A DNA stretch of 64,000 nucleotides from NCBI RefSeq assembly GCF_002849615.1, contig NZ_PDNV01000006.1:124001-188000 (forward strand), written 5' to 3'. The DNA comes from Pollutimonas nitritireducens (GTDB taxonomy: Bacteria; Pseudomonadota; Gammaproteobacteria; Burkholderiales; Burkholderiaceae_B). Under the pieces are notes generated by a model. It did not search any database and was not told the DNA's origin. It worked only from the letters and a program-made list of their open reading frames with translations. How positions within the stretch are numbered: the stretch's first letter is position 1; every line of letters starts with the position of its first letter. Shown in pieces: positions 8,219-17,824 of this stretch. The translations under genes and the position numbers were made by a program.

Positions 8219-9178
8219 TCAATAATACTTGGCCAGGTCCATACCGGCATAGAGCGATGCCACTTGATCGCCATAACCGTTGTACATCAACGTATCGACG
8301 CGCGGCGCAAAAAAGCCATCGCCAATCCGGCGCTCGGACGCCTGACTCCAGCGAGGGTGCGGCACGGTGGGATTCACATTGGCATAGAACCCGTATTCAT
8401 TTGGCGCAATTCCTACCCAACTGGTGACCGGCATGGTTTCGCGCAGACGGATCTTCACGATGGACTTACCGGATTTGAAGCCGTACTTCCAGGGTATCGC
8501 CACACGCATGGGCGCGCCGTTCTGATTTGGCAGCATTTTGCCGTAAACGCCAAACACCAGCATGGTCAACGGGTGCATGGCTTCATCGATGCGCAATCCT
8601 TCGACATAAGGCCATTCGATAATCCGGTCATTCAGCCCGGGCATGGCCTCGGGCTGCACTACCGTGACAAACTCGACGTATTTCGCCTTGCTGGTCGGCT
8701 CGACCTGCTTTAACAGCGTCGATAAGGAATATCCGCTCCAGGGTATGACCATGGACCACGCTTCCACGCAGCGCAGCCGGTAGATACGCTCTTCGATGCT
8801 GGCGAGCTTGAGCAGGTCGTCGATGTCGAAACTGCGGGGCTTCACGACCTCGCCCTCGATAGTGACCGTCCATGGCCGAGTCTGCATACTGCCGGCATGA
8901 CGCAGTGGGTCGGTCTTGCCGGTACCAAACTCATAAAAATTATTGTACGAAGTAACGTCCTTTTCGGACGTCTGTCTGTTGCTAAGCCAGTAGTCGGGAT
9001 TCGGAGTGGCCGGCAAAGGCTCAGTCGCCTCGCCTGCGGCGCCCGCAGGCAAGAAACCACCCGCCCCGAGGGCCACAGCACCCGCGCCCACCTGCTGCAA
9101 CCATTTCCGGCGCGAGAGCCAGACCGCTTCCGGCGTAATCTCGGAGGACGCGATGGGAGGAATCGTGAATCTGGACAT
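8219..9178 (-). CDS. msrP: periplasmic methionine sulfoxide reductase MsrP
   Basis: Molybdopterin enzyme that repairs oxidised methionine in periplasmic proteins. A Tat signal is seen as [12 protein letters not shown] (twin Arg at residues 23-24), and the molybdenum-ligand Cys is Cys137 in [11 protein letters not shown]. The protein is 319 residues from the ATG at 9178, which has AAAGGGG eight bases upstream; an in-frame ATG at 9256 would add a 26-residue N-terminal extension unlike the family. MsrP and MsrQ form the envelope repair pair, complementing the cytosolic MsrB encoded at 35865. Confidence 0.95.
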   Translation of the reverse strand: MSRFTIPPIASSEITPEAVWLSRRKWLQQVGAGAVALGAGGFLPAGAAGEATEPLPATPNPDYWLSNRQTSEKDVTSYNNFYEFGTGKTDPLRHAGSMQTRPWTVTIEGEVVKPRSFDIDDLLKLASIEERIYRLRCVEAWSMVIPWSGYSLSTLLKQVEPTSKAKYVEFVTVVQPEAMPGLNDRIIEWPYVEGLRIDEAMHPLTMLVFGVYGKMLPNQNGAPMRVAIPWKYGFKSGKSIVKIRLRETMPVTSWVGIAPNEYGFYANVNPTVPHPRWSQASERRIGDGFFAPRVDTLMYNGYGDQVASLYAGMDLAKYY

Positions 9179-9320
9179 GGCCGGCCCCTTTCTTGCTGGA
9201 GTTGTGTTGATGAGAACTGCGCCGAATGGGGCCGCCTTATTGACTACCCTGGACATAAGACGGCCGATTTCTCCAGTAAGTTCCCCGGTAGCGGTAATGG
9301 GCGCGAAGGTTTCGATGATG

Positions 9321-10001
9321 TTAGCGGACGGAGGCGGCCTCGATCGGCCCTACCCGGTCAAGCAGCCATGCCTGCATCTCGGCCACACTGGACACCAGCG
9401 CCGTTGGTTTCGCATCGATCAGCGTCTGGCGATCGTGTGCACCGTAGGTGACGGCCATGCTGTCGACCCCCGCGTTCGATGCCATGAGAATGTCGTGCGA
9501 CGTATCGCCCACCATGAGCAACTGCTCGGGACGCAAGTCCAGTTCGTCCATGAGTTCCAGCAGCATGGCCGGATTTGGCTTACCGAAGGACTCATCCGCG
9601 CAACGGGTGGCGTGGAATCGCGTGTGCAACTGCATGTTGCCCAACACCCTATCCAGGCCGACGCGGCTTTTTCCGGTGGCAACGCCAAGCAACACTTGGC
9701 GACCATGCAGTAGATCGAGCAGCTCTACGATGCCATCGAACAACTTGATCTCCGGATCCCTGCACAAGAAGTGAAACCGATAGCGATCGAGGAACAAGGG
9801 CAGCTTGTCCGCGGTGAGGGTAGGTACGCAGCGATATAAGGCACTTTCCAGAGAAAGGCCGATCACCCAGCTTGCCTCACTGGCACTGGGCACCGGCAAG
9901 TCGATATCCGCGCATGCGCATTGAATGGCATTCACGATGGAATGGGTAGAATCCATGACGGTGCCATCCCAATCGAAAATCACAGCTTCATAGCGTTTCA
10001 C
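9321..10001 (-). CDS. HAD-superfamily phosphatase (Gph/phosphoglycolate phosphatase-like)
   Basis: HAD hydrolase of 226 residues. Motif I is [10 protein letters not shown] with the nucleophile Asp near the N-terminus; motif II is GVATGKS, and motif IV lies in [12 protein letters not shown] helical cap follows motif I, as in phosphoglycolate phosphatase and related enzymes; the substrate cannot be read from sequence. I start at GTG 10001 (VKRYEAVIF), because GGAG lies eight bases upstream and the codon overlaps the rluC stop as GTGA; the open frame upstream of that is inside rluC. The gene is therefore coupled to rluC. Confidence 0.85.
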   Translation of the reverse strand: MKRYEAVIFDWDGTVMDSTHSIVNAIQCACADIDLPVPSASEASWVIGLSLESALYRCVPTLTADKLPLFLDRYRFHFLCRDPEIKLFDGIVELLDLLHGRQVLLGVATGKSRVGLDRVLGNMQLHTRFHATRCADESFGKPNPAMLLELMDELDLRPEQLLMVGDTSHDILMASNAGVDSMAVTYGAHDRQTLIDAKPTALVSSVAEMQAWLLDRVGPIEAASVR

Positions 10002-10966
10002 GAATTGCGCTCCAGATGATGAAGAATTTGCGTACATGCCGGCGGCAGCTCGGCTTCGAATACCATGGGCTCGCCTGTCAGGGGATGCGGCAGTTCCAGG
10101 CGGCAGGCGTGCAGAAACATGCGGCCGAAGCCCAGACTGGCAAACCTGGCCCGAACTTCGTCCCGTCCGTATTTGTCATCCCCCACGATGGGATGCCCGC
10201 TGGCCGCAAGATGCACGCGTATTTGGTGCGTCCGCCCCGTACGCAGTTCTGCACCCAGCAGGCTATAGGCGCCATAGCGCTGCTTCAAGGTGATGATGGT
10301 GTGCGCCGCCTTGCCCAGTGCGTCCACCTTTACCCGGCGCTCGCCTGAGGCGGTGAGCCACTTAAGCAGCGGCTGGCGCAAATGTTGCTTGTCGTTCACC
10401 CAATCGCCCACGACAAGAGCCTGGTAATGCTTGCGGCCCGCCCCCTCGCGCATCATATCGTGCAAGGCTAGCAGTGCCTTGCGCCGTTTTGCAATCAGTA
10501 AAAGACCTGAAGTCTCGCGATCCAACCGGTGCGCCAGTTCGAGGAAGGCGGCATCGGGACGCGCTGCGCGTAATTGCTCGATGACGCCGAACGACACCCC
10601 GCTGCCCCCGTGTACGGCCACGCCAGCGGGTTTGTCGATGACCAGCAGCGCATCGTCTTCGAAAACAATGGGAAATACCGCCGGCGGTACGACTCTGGCC
10701 TGATCCGGCGCCGGCAGGCGCATGGGCGGAATCCGCAACGTGTCCCCCTCATCGAGTCGATAGTCCGCCGTCACCCGCCCTTTGTTGACCCGGACTTCGC
10801 CCCCCCGTATAGCCTTGTAAACATGGCTCTTGGGCACCCCCTTGCACAGACGTATCAGGAAATTGTCGACGCGCTGGCCGGCCTGCTCGGAACCAATTTC
10901 GATGAAACGTACGCTAGGGGCGCCAGTTTCGGTAATAACAGTTTTGCGCATAGGGAAAAGCGGCAT
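9998..10966 (-). CDS. rluC: 23S rRNA pseudouridine synthase RluC
   Basis: Makes pseudouridine at 955, 2504 and 2580 of 23S rRNA in E. coli. The protein has an N-terminal S4 RNA-binding domain (about residues 30-90, GQRVDNFLIRLCKGVPKS) and a RluA-type catalytic domain with the active Asp149 in HRLDRETSGLLL. Length is 322 residues from ATG 10966 or 317 from ATG 10951; neither has a clear ribosome binding site. The start region overlaps the candidate rne promoter on the other strand. rluC next to rne is common in proteobacteria. The HAD gene downstream shares its last bases. Confidence 0.95.
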   Translation of the reverse strand: MPLFPMRKTVITETGAPSVRFIEIGSEQAGQRVDNFLIRLCKGVPKSHVYKAIRGGEVRVNKGRVTADYRLDEGDTLRIPPMRLPAPDQARVVPPAVFPIVFEDDALLVIDKPAGVAVHGGSGVSFGVIEQLRAARPDAAFLELAHRLDRETSGLLLIAKRRKALLALHDMMREGAGRKHYQALVVGDWVNDKQHLRQPLLKWLTASGERRVKVDALGKAAHTIITLKQRYGAYSLLGAELRTGRTHQIRVHLAASGHPIVGDDKYGRDEVRARFASLGFGRMFLHACRLELPHPLTGEPMVFEAELPPACTQILHHLERNS

Positions 10967-10971
10967 ATAAT
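10944..10971 (+). promoter_or_regulatory. candidate rne promoter
   Basis: TTGCGC at 10944-10949 and a perfect TATAAT at 10966-10971 are spaced by 16 bases on the plus strand. Transcription would begin near 10978, giving an rne leader of about 470 bases. It overlaps the rluC start region on the other strand. Confidence 0.5.
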
Positions 10972-11451
10972 CGCGTCAGCCTGTAGAAGCTGAAAAAAAC
11001 CGCCAAACGTAGAGATGCAAGGGTGCGTCTCCGTCCGGCGAACAAGGGCCATATTGTACTGCCTGCCTTTCAGCTTCTGGGTCATTTGGTCGCCGGGGCA
11101 AGCCCGATCCTAAAAATAGTGGTGTGGCATAGTGCCCGCTGTTTGCCCGGATCTACTGTCAACCGCGTGCGGCTCTGAATCTTTGCGAAGTTTGTCAACG
11201 TTTAAATGCACCAGCCGCGAATTCACACACGCGTCTGCCGTTCCCAGCAATTTTTTGTCAACCACTATAGTGAATCTGACCTCCCTGCTGACTGAACTGC
11301 GCACCTACAGGTCCGCTGTGCCTTCCTGACATAAGGTGGGCATTGCGGACGCAGTCAGCAAAGCCCCCACTGCAGATTTAGCGCCTCACACCGAGTGGCC
11401 CGCGGTCGTGCGCCGATTATCGGCGCGCCATGACTACGGAGAAATACACTC
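10972..11451 (+). promoter_or_regulatory. long rne 5' leader with terminal hairpin
   Basis: This 480-base stretch holds no convincing gene on either strand; the short open frames in it lack ribosome binding sites and protein-like composition. A hairpin, GCGCCGAT at 11410-11417 paired with ATCGGCGC at 11419-11426, ends 25 bases before the rne ATG. In E. coli the rne leader folds into hairpins that RNase E itself cuts to control its own level; the analogy is inference. Confidence 0.45.
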
Positions 11452-14400
11452 ATGAAACGAATGTTGTTCAATGCAACGCATCAAGAAGAACTACGTGTTG
11501 CCATTGTCGATGGCCAGAAACTCATCGACCTCGATATCGAGACCGCCGGCCGCGAACAGCGCAAAGGCAATATCTACAAGGGCGTCATTACCCGCATCGA
11601 GCCCGGTCTCGAAGCCTGCTTTGTCAGTTACGGCGAAGACCGGCACGGCTTTCTTCCATTCAAGGAAGTTGCCCGTTCCTACTTCAAGGAAGGCGTCGAT
11701 GTACGCACTGCGCGTATCCAGGACGCTCTCGTCGAAGGTCAGGAACTCATCATCCAGGTCGAAAAAGAAGAACGCGGCAACAAGGGCGCGGCCCTCACGA
11801 CCTTCATTTCACTGGCTGGCCGCTATCTGGTTCTCATGCCCAACAATCCGCGCGGTGGTGGCGTCTCACGTCGCGTAGAGGGTGAAGACCGCCAGGAATT
11901 GCGCGAGACCATGGATCAGCTGGATATTCCGACAGGCATGAGCATCATTGCCCGCACCGCTGGCATTGGCCGCAATGTCGAAGAACTGCAGTGGGATCTC
12001 TCCTATCTGATGCAGCTCTGGAATGCCATCGATGCCGCTGCCCGCGACAACAAGGCTCCGATCCTGATCTATCTCGAGTCCAGCCTTGTCATCCGCGCCA
12101 TCCGCGATTACTACTCGCCCGAAATCGGCGAGATCCTGATCGACACCGACGACATCTACGAACAAGCCACCGCTTTCATGAGCGTGGTCATGCCGGACAA
12201 CGTGCAGCGTGTAAAAATGTATCGCGACGATGTCCCGCTGTTTTCCCGTTTCCAGATCGAACACCAGATCGAAACCGCGTATTCGCGCACGGTACAGCTG
12301 CCGTCCGGCGGATCGGTGGTCATTGACCACACTGAAGCCCTGGTCGCGGTTGATGTCAACTCTGCCCGCTCGACCCGCGGCGCCGACATCGAAGAAACCG
12401 CCATGCGTACCAATCTGGAAGCCGCCGAGGAGGTCGCACGTCAACTGCGACTCCGCGACCTGGGCGGACTTATCGTCATTGATTTTATCGACATGGAAGA
12501 AAGCAAAAACCAGCGCGCCGTCGAACAGCGCCTGCGTGATGCACTGCATTTCGACCGTGCCCGTGTGCAGATGGGCAAGATTTCCCGCTTTGGCCTGATG
12601 GAATTATCGCGCCAGCGCCTGCGCCCAGCCTTGAATGAAGGTTCACACATAACCTGCCCTCGCTGCAACGGCACCGGCGTGGTCCGTGATGCCGAATCCA
12701 GCGCACTGCATGTCCTGCGCCTGTTGCAGGAAGAAGCCATGAAAGAAGGCACAGCCGCCCTGCATGCACAGGTTCCGGTAGATGTCGCCACTTTCCTGCT
12801 CAACGAGAAACGCGGCGATATCACCAAGATCGAGTCGCGCCTCAAGGTCAACTTGGTGCTTATCCCCAATAAGAACCTCGAAACGCCACACCACCATATC
12901 GAGCGCCTGCGTCATGATGACCCGCGCCTCGAAGAAATCAAGACCAGCTTCGACCTGGTCACGCAGCCGGAAGAGCAGCTTACCTGGGCGCCGAACAAGG
13001 CGCTGGAAACCCAGGCCCGTCCTGAAGCACTGGTCAAAAGCCTCCCGCGCTCCCAGCCTGCTCCGGTCCCGACGGCTCCTGTTGTGCGTCCCAGCGCTAC
13101 GCCGTCTGCTTCGTCGGGCAACAGCATCATCAAACGCCTGATCAACTGGCTGACTGGCACCACTCCTGTCGCCACGCCCGCAGTTGTCGTTGAAGCACCC
13201 AAAACCAGTAGCTCCCGCAACAAGAACGGGCGCCCCAACGAGCGACGCGAACGTGGTCAAGGTGATCGCAATCGTTCCCGCCGCGGCGAGCGCCGTCCGG
13301 ACGGCGTCGAAGGCAAGTCCGAAGATACCCAGGCGCCAGCCCAGCGATCACGACGCCAGGCTCCTGCACAAGAAGCCGGAACCGCCGCCAGTGAACAACG
13401 CGTTACCGACGTCACCGTGTCGACTGCAGCATTGCCATCCGCCGAAAGCAGCGAAACGAACACCGGGGGACGCGGACGCAGCCGTCGTGGCCGTGGACGC
13501 AATCGCCGTGACGAAAGTCAGAACGACACAGCTGACCAGCTCGATAATGACGACCTGCCCCTGACGGCAGCCGCGGAAACCTCTCCCGCTGGATCCCTTG
13601 CAGACTCGACCGACGATCAACAGAAGGTAGCTGGCGATATCGAGGGCAGCAATGATTCTGGCTCGGACAACGACCAGCTCGATCCGGAACGCAAGCGGCG
13701 TCGTCGCCGCAGCCGTCGCGGCCGCCGCAGTCCAGAAGCCGAAAACGAAACGCCACTTGCCCACGATGCCGCCAATGGAGAACCCAGCGATGATCAGGCG
13801 TTTATACGGCACGAAACACCTGCTTTCAATCCCCAGGTGCTACCCGCCATCGCCACGGCGCAAGGTGGCTTTACCCAGGCCCCAGCCAACGCCGTTGCGT
13901 CTCCTGCCGCAGCCGTAGCGGCCCAGCCCTCCCCTGTCGACGCCGAAGCGGGCAAAACAGCACCTCCTATAGAGCCGTCGGCTTCGGAAACAATCGTCCC
14001 GGCTGACTTGCCTCCCGCAGCGCCCGTTGAAACAGCGGTGGTCGTCGCCTCACCGGCAGCCCGGGAGATCGTGAAGCCAACTGCTGCGGAACCCGTGCAA
14101 GTCGACTCGGTCGCCAGTAAGCCCGAGGTTGCTGACGAAGCGGCCGTACAAACTGCAGCGGTCGACACCGCAGCGATCGAGCCAGTACTGGTCCCGGCTG
14201 CTCCTGCCGTACCGGCGCTACTTGAATCGGAACCTGCCGATGTGATCGCAACTGACACGGCCGCGGCCAAACCAGCAGACGCCCAGCCTGCAGCCATTGG
14301 CGCGACCGTGCCTGGTGCACCTGCGCGCCCTGAGGAAGAAACCCTGCGTCCGAACGAAGCGGCGCCCGCCGCTGAGCCGGTATCAAGCAAGGTGATAGGA

Positions 14401-14559
14401 AAGGCACTGGAAGAAAGCCTTGTGGCCGCCGGCATGGAACTCGTGGAAACCAAGTCAGCGCCCGTTGAAGTAACCGCTACGCCTGTGCGCCTCGGTCGGG
14501 CACGCAAGCCGGCCGTCAAAGTTGCCAACGACCCTTTGAAACAGGTCGAAACGCACTAG
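11452..14559 (+). CDS. rne: ribonuclease E
   Basis: Essential endoribonuclease that starts mRNA decay and matures rRNA and tRNA. The catalytic half (1 to about 510) aligns well with E. coli: S1 domain near residues 35-120, magnesium-binding Asp301 and Asp344 in [12 protein letters not shown] and IVIDFIDME, and the zinc-link CPRCNG with Cys402 and Cys405. The C-terminal half of 1035 residues is low-complexity: Arg-rich clusters ([14 protein letters not shown] and [13 protein letters not shown]) that should bind RNA, then an Ala/Pro/Val/Glu-rich tail. That tail probably scaffolds the degradosome, but its partners cannot be read from sequence. The ATG at 11452 follows CGGAGAA. Confidence 0.97.
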   Translation: MKRMLFNATHQEELRVAIVDGQKLIDLDIETAGREQRKGNIYKGVITRIEPGLEACFVSYGEDRHGFLPFKEVARSYFKEGVDVRTARIQDALVEGQELIIQVEKEERGNKGAALTTFISLAGRYLVLMPNNPRGGGVSRRVEGEDRQELRETMDQLDIPTGMSIIARTAGIGRNVEELQWDLSYLMQLWNAIDAAARDNKAPILIYLESSLVIRAIRDYYSPEIGEILIDTDDIYEQATAFMSVVMPDNVQRVKMYRDDVPLFSRFQIEHQIETAYSRTVQLPSGGSVVIDHTEALVAVDVNSARSTRGADIEETAMRTNLEAAEEVARQLRLRDLGGLIVIDFIDMEESKNQRAVEQRLRDALHFDRARVQMGKISRFGLMELSRQRLRPALNEGSHITCPRCNGTGVVRDAESSALHVLRLLQEEAMKEGTAALHAQVPVDVATFLLNEKRGDITKIESRLKVNLVLIPNKNLETPHHHIERLRHDDPRLEEIKTSFDLVTQPEEQLTWAPNKALETQARPEALVKSLPRSQPAPVPTAPVVRPSATPSASSGNSIIKRLINWLTGTTPVATPAVVVEAPKTSSSRNKNGRPNERRERGQGDRNRSRRGERRPDGVEGKSEDTQAPAQRSRRQAPAQEAGTAASEQRVTDVTVSTAALPSAESSETNTGGRGRSRRGRGRNRRDESQNDTADQLDNDDLPLTAAAETSPAGSLADSTDDQQKVAGDIEGSNDSGSDNDQLDPERKRRRRRSRRGRRSPEAENETPLAHDAANGEPSDDQAFIRHETPAFNPQVLPAIATAQGGFTQAPANAVASPAAAVAAQPSPVDAEAGKTAPPIEPSASETIVPADLPPAAPVETAVVVASPAAREIVKPTAAEPVQVDSVASKPEVADEAAVQTAAVDTAAIEPVLVPAAPAVPALLESEPADVIATDTAAAKPADAQPAAIGATVPGAPARPEEETLRPNEAAPAAEPVSSKVIGKALEESLVAAGMELVETKSAPVEVTATPVRLGRARKPAVKVANDPLKQVETH

Positions 14560-14577
14560 GCTTTATGCCCCAAGCTT

Positions 14578-14618
14578 GAAAAAAACACCATTCAGTAATC
14601 TGAATGGTGTTTTTCTTT
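14578..14618. terminator. bidirectional rho-independent terminator between rne and accD
   Basis: A 15-bp perfect stem, AAAAACACCATTCAG at 14581-14595 and its complement at 14600-14614, closes a TAAT loop and carries A-run and T-run flanks on both sides. It serves the converging rne and accD transcripts. Confidence 0.92.
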
Positions 14619-14671
14619 GTCCCATCATTCTGGCGTGCAAGCCGGCCTTGCGTTGGTTTTTGCGGCCAGCT

Positions 14672-15550
14672 TCAGGCTTTGGCCACCACATCCGCCGGTT
14701 GACGCATCAACAGAGCGAGCAGGTTGGCCAATTCGACCCGCATCTGGCGTCTATCCACCACCATGTCGATCGCCCCTTTCTCAAGCAGGAACTCGGAGCG
14801 CTGAAAACCTTCTGGCAGTTTTTCACGCACCGTCTGTTCGATCACTCGCGGGCCGGCAAACCCGATAAGCGCCTTGGGTTCTGCAATAACCACATCGCCC
14901 ATGAAGGCGAAACTCGCCGAGACGCCGCCCATGGTGGGATCCGTCAGGATGCTGATAAAGGGCAGCCGTTCAGCAGCCAGGCGGGTCAACATGGCGTTGG
15001 TCTTGGCCATCTGCATCAATGAAAACAGGCTTTCCTGCATGCGGGCCCCGCCGGACGCCGCTACGCAAATGAAGGGCGTCCGATTGGCAAGCGCCTCGCG
15101 CGCACCCCGGGCGAAGCGTTCGCCCACCACGGATCCCATGGATCCGCCCATGAATTCAAATTCAAAGCAGGCCAAAACGACAGGTACCGACAAGATCGCT
15201 CCACTCATCACAACCATGGCTTCGCTTTCGCCGGTTTGCTTGACTGCCTCGGTTACACGCTCGGTATATTTGCGACTGTCCTTGAACTTGAGCGGGTCCA
15301 TGGGGCGTGTGTTCTGTCCGATTTCGACACGATTATCCGCATCGAGCAGTGCGTCGATACGGGCCCGGGCTCCAATACGCATATGGTGACTGCACTTGGG
15401 ACAGACATTCAGAGTCGCCCTTAAGTCCTCTTTATAGAGGACCGTCTCGCATGCCGGACACTTGACCCAAATGCCTTCCGGCACCCTGCGGGCCGCCACG
15501 TCGTTGTTGCGATTGATGCGTGGTGGCAGAATTTTTTCGATCCAGCTCAT
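14672..15550 (-). CDS. accD: acetyl-CoA carboxylase carboxyltransferase subunit beta
   Basis: Carboxyltransferase beta subunit, which with AccA moves the carboxyl group from biotin to acetyl-CoA to make malonyl-CoA, the substrate of FabD. A four-Cys zinc ribbon is present (Cys31, Cys34, Cys50, Cys53), followed by the crotonase-fold domain with GSMGSVVGE and SGGARMQES. The 292-residue length is normal. It lies 99 bases downstream of trpA, a grouping seen in many Burkholderiales; the folC gene that often follows is absent here, where the convergent rne begins. Confidence 0.97.
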   Translation of the reverse strand: MSWIEKILPPRINRNNDVAARRVPEGIWVKCPACETVLYKEDLRATLNVCPKCSHHMRIGARARIDALLDADNRVEIGQNTRPMDPLKFKDSRKYTERVTEAVKQTGESEAMVVMSGAILSVPVVLACFEFEFMGGSMGSVVGERFARGAREALANRTPFICVAASGGARMQESLFSLMQMAKTNAMLTRLAAERLPFISILTDPTMGGVSASFAFMGDVVIAEPKALIGFAGPRVIEQTVREKLPEGFQRSEFLLEKGAIDMVVDRRQMRVELANLLALLMRQPADVVAKA

Positions 15551-15649
15551 GATTTTTTTCCGATAAAAGCCCGATTCCGGATCAGACCTATTGTTCTTCT
15601 GCGGCGGACCGCCTGGTGTAGCGACCCCGCCTCGATGGAAAAGCGTGTG

Positions 15650-16498
15650 TTATGCCTGCTTGCGCAATACCTGATGAATGCCGTCCAGCCAATCGGCTGC
15701 CGCCTTGATGGCTGCGGCGTCGGTGTCAGCAGCCGATAGCCCGGCCTGTTCCGAACGTGCCACCGACTGCTCCATGGTCTCTATAAGCTTGCTGCCTATG
15801 ACGACCGCGTCGGCATGCTCGCCCAGTCGCTTCGCACTGTCGGCATCCCGGATGCCAAAACCGACGCCGACAGGAATCGTCACGTGTTTGCGAATCTGTG
15901 CCAAGCGCTGAGCCACATCGACGGTATCGATATTTCCGGCACCGGTCACGCCCTTGAGCGACACATAATAAACATATCCTTTTGCCACCCGTGCCACCTG
16001 CTGGATACGGGCCTGCGTCGACGTAGGAGCCAACAGGAAAATGGGGTCGATCTGCGCAACACCCAACTGAGCGGCGAAATTGACGATTTCTTCGGGTGGA
16101 TAATCGACCACCAGCACACCGTCAACGCCCGCCTTGGACGCCTGCTGGACGAATGCTTCCTGGCCCATGCGTTCGATGGGGTTGGCATAGCCCATGAGCA
16201 CCACCGGGGTGGTTGTGTCGTCCTGGCGAAACTGCGCCACCATTTCGAGAACGTTGCGCAGGCCAACGCCACGCTTGATAGCGCGCTCGGCGGCGCGCTG
16301 TATGACCGGACCATCGGCCATGGGGTCGGAAAACGGAATACCCAGTTCCAGGACATCGGCACCCGCCTTCACCAACGCATGCATCAGCAAGGGTGTGGCC
16401 AATACCGAGGGATCGCCCGCAGTGACATAGGGAATCAAAGCAGTGCGACCCGCCGTCCTGGCAAATGCCGCCTTGATTCTTGGGTTGGAGGAATTCAT
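15650..16498 (-). CDS. trpA: tryptophan synthase alpha chain
   Basis: Cleaves indole-3-glycerol phosphate to indole and glyceraldehyde-3-phosphate; indole is channelled to TrpB. The TIM-barrel protein has Glu51 in [10 protein letters not shown] and Asp62 in MADGP, the catalytic acids of the family, and a phosphate loop in [10 protein letters not shown] begin at the ATG at 16498 (MNSSNPRI), 282 residues, since AAGGG is 11 bases upstream; an ATG three codons earlier sits only 2 bases from that site. It follows trpB by about 20 bases. Confidence 0.96.
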   Translation of the reverse strand: MNSSNPRIKAAFARTAGRTALIPYVTAGDPSVLATPLLMHALVKAGADVLELGIPFSDPMADGPVIQRAAERAIKRGVGLRNVLEMVAQFRQDDTTTPVVLMGYANPIERMGQEAFVQQASKAGVDGVLVVDYPPEEIVNFAAQLGVAQIDPIFLLAPTSTQARIQQVARVAKGYVYYVSLKGVTGAGNIDTVDVAQRLAQIRKHVTIPVGVGFGIRDADSAKRLGEHADAVVIGSKLIETMEQSVARSEQAGLSAADTDAAAIKAAADWLDGIHQVLRKQA

Positions 16499-16518
16499 TG
16501 TGAGCATTACCCTTATTC

Positions 16519-17718
16519 TTATAGACTGATGCCGCTGAAATCAGCCACAGTATGCATATCTTTGTCGCCGCGACCTGATAAATTCACCAGGATAATTTTG
16601 TCTTTGGACAAGGTGGACGCCAGCTTGAGCGCGTGGGCGATGGCATGGGACGATTCCAGCGCAGGCATAATGCCTTCGGTGCGGCAACAATCATGGAAAG
16701 CCGCCAGCGCTTCCTGGTCATCGACACACACATACTGCGCACGACCAAGGTCTTTCAACCATGCATGCTCCGGGCCCACGCCAGGGTAATCCAATCCTGC
16801 GGATATTGAGTGTGTCTCCAGGACCTGTCCGTTTTCGTCCTGCATCACGTAGGTCCGGTTGCCGTGCAGCACACCGACAGACCCGGCATTCAGCGAAGCC
16901 GAGTGGCGCCCTGTATCGAGACCCTCGCCGGCGGCTTCAACGCCAACCAGCTGTACATCCGGGTAGTCAATATACGGATGGAAAATGCCCATGGCATTCG
17001 ATCCGCCGCCGACCGACGCGACAACATAATCGGGCTGGCGGCCGGCATCCACGGGCATCTGTTCGATGCATTCAGTACCGATCACCGACTGGAAATCACG
17101 GACCATCATGGGATAAGGGTGAGGGCCCGCGACAGTACCGATGATATAGAAGGTGTTCTCGACGTTGGTGACCCAGTCGCGCATGGCTTCGTTCAATGCA
17201 TCCTTGAGCGTACGTGAACCCGAATCCACTGGCACCACGGTGGCACCCAGCAACTTCATGCGGTAGACGTTGGATGCCTGGCGGCGAACGTCTTCGCTGC
17301 CCATATAGACCACGCATTCCAGGCCATATCGCGCCGCCACGGTCGCTGTTGCAACGCCATGCTGCCCTGCGCCTGTCTCGGCGATAATCCTGGGCTTGCC
17401 CATGCGACGAGCAAGCAGGATCTGGCCTATGCAGTTATTGATTTTGTGCGCACCCGTATGGTTGAGGTCTTCGCGCTTGAACCAGATCTGGGCACCGCCC
17501 ATTTTTTCCGACCAGCGCTTGGCGTGGTACACGGGGCTGGGACGGCCCACAAAGTGCTTGAGTTCGTAGTGGAATTCACGCAGGAATTCAGGATCGGTCT
17601 TGTATTTTTCGTAAGCCGCGCGAAGCTCGTCGAGCGCATGCACCAGGGTTTCGGCAACAAACGAACCACCATACTGACCAAAATGCCCTTGTGGGTCAGG
17701 CAATGTGTAGGATTTCAA
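16519..17718 (-). CDS. trpB: tryptophan synthase beta chain
   Basis: PLP enzyme that joins indole and serine to form tryptophan. The Schiff-base Lys92 lies in HTGAHKINN and the phosphate-binding loop is GGGSNA. Length is 399 residues. The N-terminus ([17 protein letters not shown]) matches the family but the start codon is TTG at 17718, behind a GAGAG stretch; no suitable ATG or GTG is near. A TAAAAT on the minus strand at 17788-17793 may be the -10 of a promoter in the 106-base gap after relA. No leader peptide with Trp codons is visible. Confidence 0.95.
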   Translation of the reverse strand: MKSYTLPDPQGHFGQYGGSFVAETLVHALDELRAAYEKYKTDPEFLREFHYELKHFVGRPSPVYHAKRWSEKMGGAQIWFKREDLNHTGAHKINNCIGQILLARRMGKPRIIAETGAGQHGVATATVAARYGLECVVYMGSEDVRRQASNVYRMKLLGATVVPVDSGSRTLKDALNEAMRDWVTNVENTFYIIGTVAGPHPYPMMVRDFQSVIGTECIEQMPVDAGRQPDYVVASVGGGSNAMGIFHPYIDYPDVQLVGVEAAGEGLDTGRHSASLNAGSVGVLHGNRTYVMQDENGQVLETHSISAGLDYPGVGPEHAWLKDLGRAQYVCVDDQEALAAFHDCCRTEGIMPALESSHAIAHALKLASTLSKDKIILVNLSGRGDKDMHTVADFSGISL

Positions 17719-17787
17719 ATTATCACTCTCTGGTTACGCAACATCGTTGCATCGATCCGCCGCGGACCGATTGAAAGGCAAGCCATC

Positions 17788-17793
17788 ATTTTA
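17788..17793 (-). promoter_or_regulatory. possible -10 element upstream of trpB
   Basis: TAAAAT on the minus strand lies about 70 bases upstream of the trpB start, in the gap after relA. The -35 region is weak, so this is only a candidate for independent trpBA-accD transcription. Confidence 0.25.
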
Positions 17794-17824
17794 ACAGTGT
17801 GGCACAAGCAAATACCGACCCCGC

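Noticed and set aside
9179-9256. N-terminal extension of MsrP
   Set aside because: The ATG at 9178 has a strong ribosome binding site and places the Tat motif at the normal distance; the extension is not signal-like.
11110-11329. Two short open frames (64 and 65 codons) in the rne leader
   Set aside because: They overlap on opposite strands, have no ribosome binding site and no protein-like composition.
17719-17824. Trp attenuator before trpB
   Set aside because: No short open frame with Trp codons followed by a terminator-type hairpin is visible.
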